Of a stretch of 15,375 bases of DNA, positions 7,121 through 14,645 are shown piece by piece. The stretch is taken from NCBI GenBank assembly GCA_022866015.1, contig JALHTX010000328.1:1-15375 (forward strand), written 5' to 3'. Source of the stretch: Thermoplasmatota archaeon (GTDB taxonomy: Archaea; Thermoplasmatota; E2; DHVEG-1). The stretch's first letter is position 1; the number at the start of each line of letters is the position of its first letter. The position numbers and the translations under genes were made by a program. The notes beneath the pieces were generated by a model. It did no database searches. It saw only the letters and a program-made list of their open reading frames with translations, and was not told where the DNA came from.

Positions 7121-7687
7121 ATGGTGAAAAATATGAACCGTGAGATAATCGTTAAAGAAGCAATGAAAACAAATCTTGCAATAATTGACCCTGAATTAAC
7201 AGTTTTGGATGCAGCAAAACTAATGAAAAAAAGAAAAATAGGAAATGTACTAGTTGTACAAAAAAAACTTCTTATAGGAATACTTACTGAAAGCGATATA
7301 ATTAAAAAAGTAGTCGCAGAAGCAAAAAATCCAAAAGATGTTAAAATAAAAGATATTATGACAACACCTGTGATAATTATAGATTCTTTTGTTACTATTG
7401 AAGTAGCAATGAAGACAATGGGTAAATGCAACGTTCGTAGACTTCCAGTTGTTGAAAACAATGAACTGATTGGTATTATCACCCAAAAAGATATTTCAAG
7501 GATTTCACCAGTTCTACATGATATATCTCGTGAGTGGCATGATATAACAGTAAGAGATGAATCATATTATAAAAAGCAGATATTTTCTGGTAAATGTGAG
7601 GATTGCGGAATTTTTTCAACTAATCTCAAAAATGCTGACGGAAAATTATTGTGTGAAAGTTGTTTAGACTCATTAAAATACGAATAA
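7121..7687 (+). CDS. Two-CBS-domain protein with C-terminal zinc ribbon
   Basis: From ATG 7121 the protein is 188 residues. CBS domain 1 covers about 12-65 (ending GILTESDIIKKV) and CBS domain 2 about 76-130 (ending GIITQKDISRI). A rubredoxin-like zinc ribbon follows, with Cys159, Cys162, Cys178 and Cys181 (CEDCG and CESC). CBS pairs usually sense adenylates; the ribbon suggests nucleic acid or protein contact. A TTG at 7100 would extend it by 7 residues, but it falls within the TATA-like element, so ATG 7121 (or 7133) is preferred. It is divergent from hjc and followed after 33 bases by the four-CBS gene. The specific target is unknown. Confidence 0.85.
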   Translation: MVKNMNREIIVKEAMKTNLAIIDPELTVLDAAKLMKKRKIGNVLVVQKKLLIGILTESDIIKKVVAEAKNPKDVKIKDIMTTPVIIIDSFVTIEVAMKTMGKCNVRRLPVVENNELIGIITQKDISRISPVLHDISREWHDITVRDESYYKKQIFSGKCEDCGIFSTNLKNADGKLLCESCLDSLKYE

Positions 7688-7720
7688 TCTAAATTATTTT
7701 GTTATAAAGAGGGAAAAAAT

Positions 7721-8500
7721 ATGAAAGTAAAAGATGTTATGACAAAAGATATTATAACAGTTGATAAAGATGAAGATCTAAAACATGTCTTAGATCTCAT
7801 GAAAAAATATGAAATAACGAAGATACCTGTTTTAGAAAAGAAAAAACTAGTTGGAATGGTAACCGACAACATAATTGCATATAAACTTGGTTCAATTCGT
7901 AAAAAAGGAGTGCCTGCTTCTAGACTTCATGCATCAAGTGTAACCGATAAAAACCTTGAATGTGTTCATCCTGAGACTGATGTTAAAAAAATACTTGAAA
8001 CAGTAGGCGAACCAGGTTCTACAATGTTATGCGTAACAGAAAATTCAAACTTATTAGGTGTGATAACAAAAGCAGATTTATTACCTTTTGTTAAAAGTAA
8101 GAGGCAAGTAAGGGAACTAGCAAATAAAAAAATAATAACAGTTTCTTCTGATGATCGTGTTATTCATGCAAGACGTATAATGGTTGATGAAAACATTGCA
8201 AGATTACCTGTTCTTAAAGATGGAAAGCTTGTTGGAATTATAAGTGATAATGAGATAGCCTTTGCTTTTGCTAATCTTAAAAGTTCTTTTCCGCTGGGTA
8301 GACAGAAGCATCAACTTGAAGAATTACTTGTTGAAGATGTTATGAAGATACCCGTCATATGGATCCAACCTAATGTATCTGCTTCTGAAGCAGCAAGTAT
8401 TATGCTTAAAAATAATCTGGGATCTTTACCCCTTGTTGAAAATGAAAAATTAGTAGGAATAATCAGTAGAACAGATTTACTTAAAACTATTTCTTTATAA
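7721..8500 (+). CDS. Four-CBS-domain protein
   Basis: The 259 residues consist almost entirely of four CBS motifs, i.e. two Bateman modules. They cover about 1-60 (KVKDVMTKDIITV...), 72-125 (ending GVITKADLL), 128-182 (ending GIISDNEIAF) and 200-259 (VEDVMKIPVIWI...GIISRTDLL). No enzymatic or DNA-binding domain is attached, so it probably acts as a ligand sensor that binds a partner. Adenosine nucleotides or SAM are the usual ligands of the family; none is provable here. GAGGG (7708-7712) lies 8 bases before the ATG. The 33-base gap to the preceding CBS-zinc-ribbon gene suggests one transcript and possibly a joint function. Confidence 0.88.
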   Translation: MKVKDVMTKDIITVDKDEDLKHVLDLMKKYEITKIPVLEKKKLVGMVTDNIIAYKLGSIRKKGVPASRLHASSVTDKNLECVHPETDVKKILETVGEPGSTMLCVTENSNLLGVITKADLLPFVKSKRQVRELANKKIITVSSDDRVIHARRIMVDENIARLPVLKDGKLVGIISDNEIAFAFANLKSSFPLGRQKHQLEELLVEDVMKIPVIWIQPNVSASEAASIMLKNNLGSLPLVENEKLVGIISRTDLLKTISL

Positions 8501-8504
8501 AATA

Positions 8505-8513
8505 ATATAAATA
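8505..8513 (+). promoter_or_regulatory. TATA-like promoter of the zinc-ribbon gene
   Basis: ATATAAATA lies about 29 bases before ATG 8538 with no Shine-Dalgarno in between, consistent with a leaderless archaeal transcript. Confidence 0.5.
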
Positions 8514-8537
8514 GAAAAATTATATCTTTTTTTATTT

Positions 8538-8933
8538 ATGAGTTATCATATACCTTCAGATGAGCAGGTTCAAAAAGCTCTTAAAAAAATATTTTCAAAA
8601 CGTAGGACTATTAATTCCCAGATAAGGCTTAAAAATCTTGTTGAAAAAGAACTTAAAAATAAAGATAAAAACTATGGCGTGAGTAGTACCAGGCTTAGAA
8701 ATATTGCGATAAATAGCGATTTTATAAAATTAGAGATCCACTCCAGGGAAGGTGATCCGCATAAAACTATGAATAAATGTCCAGTCTGCGGTCATAGCTT
8801 TAAAAATGTTAAAAATCTAACAATCTATGGTGGAGAAGTAACAATAGCGTTTAGATGCGATAATTGCGGTTATTGGACTGGTAAAAAAAAGCGTATTCCA
8901 ACGCGTTATATTTTTCAGGTTAAAAAGAAATAA
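8538..8933 (+). CDS. Conserved archaeal-type small HTH / zinc-ribbon protein
   Basis: This 131-residue basic protein has two parts. Residues 1-65 are helical and resemble a winged-helix or HTH segment (SDEQVQKALKKIFSKRRTINS, then GVSSTRLRNIAI). Residues 81-110 form a zinc ribbon with CPVC (81, 84) and CDNC (107, 110), followed by GYWTGKKKRIPTRYIF. The layout resembles an uncharacterised archaeal family and suggests nucleic acid binding, perhaps transcription or RNA related. I do not assign a function. It has a leaderless-type promoter. Its stop is only 9 bases from the convergent AhpD-like gene. Confidence 0.8.
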   Translation: MSYHIPSDEQVQKALKKIFSKRRTINSQIRLKNLVEKELKNKDKNYGVSSTRLRNIAINSDFIKLEIHSREGDPHKTMNKCPVCGHSFKNVKNLTIYGGEVTIAFRCDNCGYWTGKKKRIPTRYIFQVKKK

Positions 8934-8942
8934 AAAAAATAA

Positions 8943-9293
8943 TTATTTTCGTTTTTGTAATTCATTCCATTTTTCAAACAAGAAACGAATATGAGGAATA
9001 GTTATACTCCCACCAACTATAAGTGCTATATTTACTGATTCAAGTAATTCTTTTTCATTTGTACCAATTTTATAACATTGATCTAAATGATAAAAAATAC
9101 AATCATTACAACGAAGAACAATTGATGCAACCAAGCCCATTAGCTCTTTTGTTTTTTTATCGATTACACCTTTTTCATATGCTTGATGATCAAGTGTAAA
9201 AAAACATTTAATGTTTTTATTATCTTTACCAAGAATTATATCATTCATATCTTGTCTATATCTTCTCATTTCATCAATAGATTTAGAATTCAT
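8943..9293 (-). CDS. Carboxymuconolactone decarboxylase / AhpD-like protein
   Basis: From ATG 9293 the product has 116 residues. It carries the AhpD active-site arrangement Glu50 - Cys62 - Cys65 - His69 (RCNDCIFYH) with the same spacing as in AhpD: 12 residues from Glu to the first Cys and 4 from the second Cys to His. Such proteins are thiol-disulfide peroxidase partners or decarboxylases of the all-helical CMD fold; the CxxC version favours a redox role. A TTG at 9302 would add three residues; ATG is preferred. It lies 39 bases downstream of the C25 peptidase on the same strand and ends convergent with the zinc-ribbon gene. The physiological substrate is unknown. Confidence 0.87.
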   Translation of the reverse strand: MNSKSIDEMRRYRQDMNDIILGKDNKNIKCFFTLDHQAYEKGVIDKKTKELMGLVASIVLRCNDCIFYHLDQCYKIGTNEKELLESVNIALIVGGSITIPHIRFLFEKWNELQKRK

Positions 9294-9332
9294 AATAGTC
9301 AAAAAATATAGCAGAATACAGAATAAAAAATT

Positions 9333-10751
9333 TTAGTTGTAACCACCTATCTTTAAACTTGGATCACCGATTAAAAGCCATTGCTCACAGTTTTTAGCAA
9401 TCATTGCATCACCTGTATTACTTTTATCAGACCAGTTAATTGTAAAATTTTGTAAGAAACTTGTAATAGTATTTGCCCAACATTCACCTAAAATCGTTAT
9501 ATTATTTTTTGCATATTTTTCATAAAAATGAATATCTAACCATTCGCAACCACCAACACCACTATCTATGTCCGGTGATTCATAACTAAAAGCAGTCGAG
9601 CTGATAACGCTAATACATCCACCATATGGTTTTCGAACTAACGACCAACTCCAACAACGAGGGATAGTATAAGGTATACCATGCCAGTATACCCAATCAG
9701 TATGGCCAAGGCTTACATTAAACATACTAACAAAACAACCACTACCTGCTGTGCAAACAGGTAATCTATTGTTATTAATTAAAAAAGGCATATTTCTAAG
9801 ACCAAATCTTCCAATCCATTCATCACTATTATTAGGTGGATGAGTTGAAACTGAACCAGGACCACCATGTGTTGAAAAAAAGATAAAACCACAGCCCTGA
9901 TTAATTGCTTTTACAATATTTTTAGTTTTAAGGTTATTTAGAGAACTCCAAATTTTAACTGGTTCAAAATCAGACATTATATCAAGTGCTTGCTGAGTAT
10001 AATTCTCACCATCGATATAATCTGTTTTATCAGGATATGTATCACCAGCAACTACCACCATTTTTTTAAACCAAGAAGAATCATCAAAAACACTATTTTC
10101 ATATTGGATTATTTTATTTACTACTATTTTTACATCATAAATATTACTACACGGTAGTCGACCAACACAAACATCAGGATATAAATCAGGAATGTCCAAA
10201 GATGCTTTATTTATGGGCCATTCCCCAAAGATACCATTATCGTTATCATCCCAGCTACTAAAATTACCTTTTGAGTCGTAAATATCTGCAAAATATAAAT
10301 CAGTTAAAAATTTTGTTTCAGGCCAAGTATCATATGGTCTACTAAGATATGAATATCTTACTGGTACCCACCAAGTCTCAGTTTTTGATTGATCTTTTCT
10401 ACCACCAACAAGTAGCACATATTTTATTTGCCATTGTTCTATTGCTTCTTTAATAAAATATTTAACTTTTTCAGCATCGTCTTTTCCTTTCCAATATATT
10501 TGAGTATAAATTTCCTCTACTGTTGTAATTATCGTTTTTACATCATATTTATTTTTATGATTGACTAATGGTTGTAAATATTCTGAAAAAACCATTGGTG
10601 TGATTATTAAAAGGTCATATTTTTCTTGCGTTTCTTTGATAGTATTATTTGAAAATTGTTTGTATCCTAATGACGTTGTAGCTGAATTTGTAAAGAAAAT
10701 TAAAACCACGATAAGTAAACTAACTTTAGAAAATAATATATTATTTTTCAT
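9333..10751 (-). CDS. Secreted C25-family (gingipain-like) cysteine peptidase
   Basis: From ATG 10751 the product is 472 residues and starts with a signal peptide (MKNNILFSKV, then hydrophobic SLLIVVLIFF up to about residue 20). The C25 catalytic pair is visible: His295 in FFSTHGGPG and Cys339 in CTAGSGCFVS. The family-typical end QWLLIGDPSLKIGG is present. An acidic DDNDNGIFGEW stretch (168-178) may bind calcium. It probably digests extracellular protein. No C-terminal membrane anchor or cell-wall domain is visible, and the protein stops soon after the peptidase domain, shorter than many relatives. An upstream ATG at 10871 would bury the signal peptide; a TATA-like element 25 bases before 10751 supports the shorter form. 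Confidence 0.9.
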   Translation of the reverse strand: MKNNILFSKVSLLIVVLIFFTNSATTSLGYKQFSNNTIKETQEKYDLLIITPMVFSEYLQPLVNHKNKYDVKTIITTVEEIYTQIYWKGKDDAEKVKYFIKEAIEQWQIKYVLLVGGRKDQSKTETWWVPVRYSYLSRPYDTWPETKFLTDLYFADIYDSKGNFSSWDDNDNGIFGEWPINKASLDIPDLYPDVCVGRLPCSNIYDVKIVVNKIIQYENSVFDDSSWFKKMVVVAGDTYPDKTDYIDGENYTQQALDIMSDFEPVKIWSSLNNLKTKNIVKAINQGCGFIFFSTHGGPGSVSTHPPNNSDEWIGRFGLRNMPFLINNNRLPVCTAGSGCFVSMFNVSLGHTDWVYWHGIPYTIPRCWSWSLVRKPYGGCISVISSTAFSYESPDIDSGVGGCEWLDIHFYEKYAKNNITILGECWANTITSFLQNFTINWSDKSNTGDAMIAKNCEQWLLIGDPSLKIGGYN

Positions 10752-10768
10752 TAAATATATATAATGTT

Positions 10769-10783
10769 TTTTTATATTTAAAT
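10769..10783 (-). promoter_or_regulatory. TATA-like promoter of the C25 peptidase gene
   Basis: Read on minus, ATTTAAATATAAA lies about 25 bases before ATG 10751, with no Shine-Dalgarno between them. A leaderless transcript beginning at or near the ATG is the simplest reading. Confidence 0.5.
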
Positions 10784-10818
10784 TTTTGTTTAAAATTTTA
10801 GTTTTATAGTATAAAAAA

Positions 10819-10844
10819 TTTAACATGTTAAAAGTTATTTTAAC
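10819..10844. repeat. Overlapping palindromes upstream of the C25 peptidase gene
   Basis: TTTAACATGTTAAA (10819-10832) is a perfect 14-base palindrome. It overlaps a second inverted repeat, GTTAAAA (10827-10833) with TTTTAAC (10838-10844) around GTTA. They sit about 40-65 bases upstream of the peptidase TATA-like element, a position where an archaeal activator or repressor could bind. A direct repeat GCACCTG at 10856-10862 and 10868-10874 lies just beyond. Confidence 0.45.
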
Positions 10845-10942
10845 AGAAGGGATATGCACCTGCATAAGCACCTGATTAAGATATATTTATATAAAAGAAT
10901 ATACATTAATTTAATAAATAGAGCTATGGGATAAGTGATGGG

Positions 10943-11121
10943 TTGAAAACAGATCGCCGACTAATATTAATAGAGGTAATGCTAATTTTTCTTAGTGGGA
11001 CAATGACTAATCAATATGCCACTAGAAAAACAAATATTTTGCAGTTAAAGAACAATTTTAACCATTAAAATCAGATTATCAAGAACTAAAAGTAGCTATA
11101 GATAAAATTCTTGATAAATAA
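10943..11121 (+). pseudogene. Decayed small membrane / coiled-coil ORF with apparent frameshift
   Basis: A frame from TTG 10943 (ATG at 10979) encodes a basic start (LKTDRR), a hydrophobic run (LILIEVMLIFLSGTM) and a polar tail (KTNILQLKNNFN), ending at TAA 11066. Moving one base back near 11062 opens PLKSDYQELKVAIDKILDK and TAA 11119-11121, a plausible continuation. Together this would be a protein of about 58 residues with one membrane segment and a helical tail. The hydrophobic and helical patterns are seen; that one deleted base split a real gene is inference. It lies just upstream of the interrupted coiled-coil gene, on the same strand. The rest of 10872-11237 shows no gene. Confidence 0.35.
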
Positions 11122-11179
11122 AAAAAGATTAATATCAATTTAAAGTATTATCAATATCTAAATCTAAAGTAAAAATATT

Positions 11180-11228
11180 ATATATTTAAAAATATGGTAA
11201 ATTTGTTCCCAACATATGCTACGGTGAG
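11180..11228 (+). promoter_or_regulatory. TATA-like element and Shine-Dalgarno before the coiled-coil gene
   Basis: ATATATTTAAAA (about 11180-11191) is a good TATA-like box and GGTGAG (11223-11228) lies 9 bases before ATG 11238. Transcription would start near 11210. Intact expression signals suggest the interrupted gene is or was expressed. Confidence 0.5.
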
Positions 11229-11237
11229 TAGATTAGT

Positions 11238-11906
11238 ATGAAATATATTCATAATAAAAAAAAGGATGATAATGCACTCGATGAAAAAATAGAGGTGCTT
11301 GCAGAAAAAAATAATGAATTAGAAGGTATTAGATTATTAATAGATAATAAAAACAAAATTATTGAAAGCTTAAGAGCGGATTTTAAAACAAGTATCATTG
11401 AGCTTGAAAAAAGTAAAAATTTTCTTATAGAAAAAGAAAAAACTTTTGAAGTTCTAAGAAGTGAACTTTCTGATAAAAAACAGAAACTTGAGAAAAAAAC
11501 TAATGATTATGAAAACCTAAAAGAAAAAGTATTTACTATAGATGAAAGCATAGGAAACATTAGAAAAGAACTAGATAAAAAAACCAAAGAAATAGAAAAA
11601 ACTCGTTTGAAAAAAGAAATTGATGAGCAAAAAAAAAGTGTTAAAAACCATGAGCTAAGAAAACTTAGGAAAGAACTTTCTCATAAAGAAAAAACACTCG
11701 AAGAACTTGCTATAAATATTGAAAGTAAAACTCAGAAAATACAGAAACTAAATAATTTACTTGAGGATAAAACCAGTCAAACACAAGAAGCAACATCTGT
11801 TTTAAAAGAAAGAGAAAAACAGCTGAGTAGATTAGTAGAAGAACTAAATAATGTTAAAAATACCCTTGATTTTAAAAGCAATGAGCTTAATATTTTAAAA
11901 GAATAA
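11238..11906 (+). CDS. Long coiled-coil protein, N-terminal part (ends at in-frame TAA)
   Basis: These 222 residues are almost wholly charged heptad-like helix (for example LRKELSHKEKTLEELAINIE) with hardly any Pro or Gly. No signal peptide or membrane segment is seen. The start ATG 11238 has a GGTGAG ribosome site 9 bases upstream. The frame ends at TAA 11904-11906 but carries on in the same frame with equally good coiled coil to TAG 12177 and then to 14456. I read this as the first third of one 1,072-codon gene. Function is unknown: structural filament, tether, or cytoskeletal or SMC-like arms are all possible. Sequence similarity searches with such coils are unreliable because composition dominates. 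Confidence 0.7.
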   Translation: MKYIHNKKKDDNALDEKIEVLAEKNNELEGIRLLIDNKNKIIESLRADFKTSIIELEKSKNFLIEKEKTFEVLRSELSDKKQKLEKKTNDYENLKEKVFTIDESIGNIRKELDKKTKEIEKTRLKKEIDEQKKSVKNHELRKLRKELSHKEKTLEELAINIESKTQKIQKLNNLLEDKTSQTQEATSVLKEREKQLSRLVEELNNVKNTLDFKSNELNILKE

Positions 11907-12179
11907 CTTGAAAATATTCAGGTAGAAATAAACGAAAGAGAAATTATAATTGAAGACCTAAGTAAACAACTAAGGGCTAGTCATACTCAACTTATTGAAA
12001 AATCAAGTTTTACAGATAGAGTCAATCAAGAATACAGCAAAACCACCCAAGAATTACAAACAGTTATGCTTAAAATTGATACAAAAAAAGAGGAAATTAC
12101 AAATTTGCAAAAAGAATTAAAAGATAGAACCAACGATTTAGAATGGAAAAACAGTGAGTTAAACAAAAATCAAGAATAG
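11907..12179 (+). pseudogene. Long coiled-coil protein, middle segment between two in-frame stops
   Basis: Between TAA 11904-11906 and TAG 12177-12179 the frame is open for 90 codons of coiled coil. It contains repeat elements shared with the downstream part: REIIIEDLSKQL, and the first Trp motif, KELKDRTNDLEWKNSELN. It has no convincing ribosome site of its own. Conservation of these repeat motifs across the stops argues that all three segments belong to one gene that was recently intact, or is read through. Confidence 0.6.
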
Positions 12180-12362
12180 TTAAAACAAATAAGAGAAGAA
12201 CTTGGTATAAAAACAAGTTTATTAAGTGAAAATAAAAAGCAAATATCAGATTTAAAAACAGACATAGAGTTTAAAAAACAGGATATAGAATCGATTACAA
12301 ATGATCTTGAAACCAGAAACAGTATAATCAAAGATATAACTAAACAGCTATCTGAAAATCAG

Positions 12363-14456
12363 ATGAGAATTGCTCAAAAAACAGATTTTGCAGAGCAACT
12401 TAAAATAGAACTATTAACAAACAAAGAAGAACTAAATAAAAAAATAAATAATCTTTCAAATAAGGAAGAAGAGATAGGTTTTTTACAAAAAGAATTACAA
12501 GATCGCCTAAACGACCTTGAATGGAGAAATATAGAGCTAAATCAAAGCAAAGAAGAAATAGAAAAACTACAAAATAACACACAAAACCTACAAGAAAAAC
12601 TAGATAAAAAACAACAAGAAATAACAGATATACAAACAGAACTAGAAAGTAAACAAAACCAGATTCACAGTTTAAAAATAGATCTAAAAATGAGAAGCGA
12701 AGATCAAAGACTTAGTAAACTTGAAATAGAGGATAAAAATGATGAGATACAAAATATCAAACAAGAACTAGAAGAAAAAAATCTTGTGATAAATAAACTT
12801 AATTCTAACTTAATAAATGAAAAAGAAAAAGCAGAACCAATTATACAAGAGCTAGAAAAAACACGCAAAGATTTAGAAGAAAACTTATTGATTTTAGGCG
12901 ATAAAGAACAAAAAATCTGTAATCTTCAGGTTCAAATACAAGACAGACAAGAACAAATAGCTGAAATACAAGCAGCTCTTTTTGAAAAAGAAAATGAACT
13001 TACAGATCAAAATTCTGAAATTACATCAAGAAACCAGATAATAGAGCAACTACAAAGTAAAATTAATAAAGATAACGATTTAATGTTTGAAAAAGTAGAA
13101 AAAGCAAACAAATTACAAATAGAACTTGCTAAAAAACAAGAAGAAATACATGAAAAAATGACATTGCTTTCTTCTAAAGAAGATTTTATTAATGATCTAA
13201 GAAAAGAATTATCAGATAGACTTGTAGATCTTAAATGGAGATACAACGAGCTAAATCTTAAACAAGAAGAGTTTGAAAAAACAGCTTATGAGCTGCAACA
13301 AATCCAAACAGAAATGGAAAATAAAAACTTAGTATTTGAAAACCTTGCAAATAAATTTGAAAATAAAAATATTGAATTAAATAATATTAGGAATACTATA
13401 AACGAAAAAACACTTGAAATTGAAACATTAAACAGTGAAATAGAAAACAGAAACTTGATAATAAACAAAATAACTCAGCAGTTAACACAAAATCATGAGA
13501 CACTTATTACTAAAACAAATACTCTAAATAATCTTGAAACACAACTATCTGTAAATCAGCATCAACTTAAACAAACAATGGAAAAACTAAACCACAAACA
13601 AAACGAAATAACAAAACTTGAAGAAGAGCTAAAGAAAAATATTAACTTTTTACAAGCAAGAGACAACCTTATCTCGAAACAGCAAGATGAGCTAAATAGT
13701 ATAACTTTTGATTTTGAAACAAAAAAACAAGAATATGAAAACCAGCTTGAGAATGTATTTACTCTTCAACAAGAATTAAACATCAAAGACGAAGATATAA
13801 CTGGTCTAAAAAAGGAACTTAAAGACAGACTACAAGATTTACAATGGAGAAATAGCGAGTTAAATAAAAAACAGGAAGAATTAAGCACTAAAAAAAGTGA
13901 AATAGTAAAAGTACAAACAAAGCTAGAACATAAAGAAGAGGATTTAGAATCAGCATTAAACGATTTAAAAAATAGAAATGTTATAATTGATAATCTAAAA
14001 AATCAGCTACAAGAAAAACAATTAAAAATACTTGAAAATTTTAATTTTGAAGAAAAGCTAAGAGACGAAATACAAGGTAAAATTGTGATATCTCATCCTA
14101 TGACAAATCTTTCGGATAATAGGGAAAATGAAATAAAAGACATTACAAGACATCTTGAGGAAAAACAAAAAGAATTAGAAGCAATAAACGACATTATTTC
14201 TTCTAAATCAAGTGAACTTGAAAATATTACAACTCATCTAACTGAAAATCAGAACGCTTTACAAATGATTCAAAGCGAACTTGATCAAAGAAAAGTAGAG
14301 CTTGAAACAACTCCGATGACTGAAGAGGCTCTAAGTATAACATTAAAGGAAAAACTCAAGCTTTATGATGAAATTGATAAAACACTAGGTCTTTCTGAAG
14401 AAGAAATAATTAAAACTAAAAAACTTCATAATGAATCAGAATTTGATAAGAAATAA
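12363..14456 (+). CDS. Long coiled-coil protein, C-terminal part with Trp-marked repeats
   Basis: The 697 residues from ATG 12363 are continuous coiled coil until about residue 570, with scattered Pro only near the end (SHPMTNL, TTPMTEE). The same frame is open back to 12180 but offers no ATG, GTG or TTG and no ribosome site, so this piece is poorly placed to start on its own. Three of the four Trp motifs lie here (Trp codons at 12522, 13236 and 13845) in the pattern ELxDRLxDLxWRxxELN, alternating with a second motif like RNxIIxxIxxQL. No membrane segment, enzyme domain or sorting signal was seen. Function is unknown; a long rod or filament protein is likely from composition. Confidence 0.75.
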   Translation: MRIAQKTDFAEQLKIELLTNKEELNKKINNLSNKEEEIGFLQKELQDRLNDLEWRNIELNQSKEEIEKLQNNTQNLQEKLDKKQQEITDIQTELESKQNQIHSLKIDLKMRSEDQRLSKLEIEDKNDEIQNIKQELEEKNLVINKLNSNLINEKEKAEPIIQELEKTRKDLEENLLILGDKEQKICNLQVQIQDRQEQIAEIQAALFEKENELTDQNSEITSRNQIIEQLQSKINKDNDLMFEKVEKANKLQIELAKKQEEIHEKMTLLSSKEDFINDLRKELSDRLVDLKWRYNELNLKQEEFEKTAYELQQIQTEMENKNLVFENLANKFENKNIELNNIRNTINEKTLEIETLNSEIENRNLIINKITQQLTQNHETLITKTNTLNNLETQLSVNQHQLKQTMEKLNHKQNEITKLEEELKKNINFLQARDNLISKQQDELNSITFDFETKKQEYENQLENVFTLQQELNIKDEDITGLKKELKDRLQDLQWRNSELNKKQEELSTKKSEIVKVQTKLEHKEEDLESALNDLKNRNVIIDNLKNQLQEKQLKILENFNFEEKLRDEIQGKIVISHPMTNLSDNRENEIKDITRHLEEKQKELEAINDIISSKSSELENITTHLTENQNALQMIQSELDQRKVELETTPMTEEALSITLKEKLKLYDEIDKTLGLSEEEIIKTKKLHNESEFDKK

Positions 14457-14467
14457 TAAAATTATTC

Positions 14468-14475
14468 TTTTTTTT
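14468..14475 (+). terminator. Oligo-T terminator after the coiled-coil gene
   Basis: A run of eight T begins 12 bases after TAA 14454-14456, the form of a typical archaeal intrinsic terminator. No hairpin is needed or evident. The stretch 14476-14610 shows nothing further that I can support. Confidence 0.6.
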
Positions 14476-14614
14476 ATTCAAATGTTATCAAAATAATGTT
14501 TATTATGAAGAATAAGTACGTTTTACTAACTGCTCTTTAAGGTTTTGATAAATTGTCATTTTGAGGTTTTTGCCATTTCTGCTTTTTTACAGATATGATA
14601 GTCTACCGAATAAG

Positions 14615-14624
14615 CTTTAAATAG
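14615..14624 (+). promoter_or_regulatory. TATA-like promoter upstream of the small Sm-like gene
   Basis: CTTTAAATAG centres on about 14619, so transcription would begin near 14645. That is directly at the ATG of the 19-codon ORF (14646), making that ORF leaderless and the downstream gene the second on the transcript. Confidence 0.5.
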
Positions 14625-14645
14625 TGTTAAATGCGAACAGGTAAC

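Noticed and set aside
7093..7482. Minus-strand frames opposite the CBS-zinc-ribbon gene
   Set aside because: Phe/Ile/Ser-rich shadow of the CBS coding sequence without start signals.
9333..10871. Longer C25 start at 10871 (adds 40 residues)
   Set aside because: It would place the signal peptide 40 residues inside the protein and run through the TATA-like element and palindromes.
12400..13468. Hydrophobic minus-strand frames opposite the coiled coil
   Set aside because: Complement of Lys/Glu/Asn codons gives Phe/Leu/Ile-rich shadows that mimic membrane proteins.
12100..13890. CRISPR-like array in the repeated coiled-coil region
   Set aside because: The repeats are protein-level, irregularly spaced by hundreds of bases and inside an open frame.
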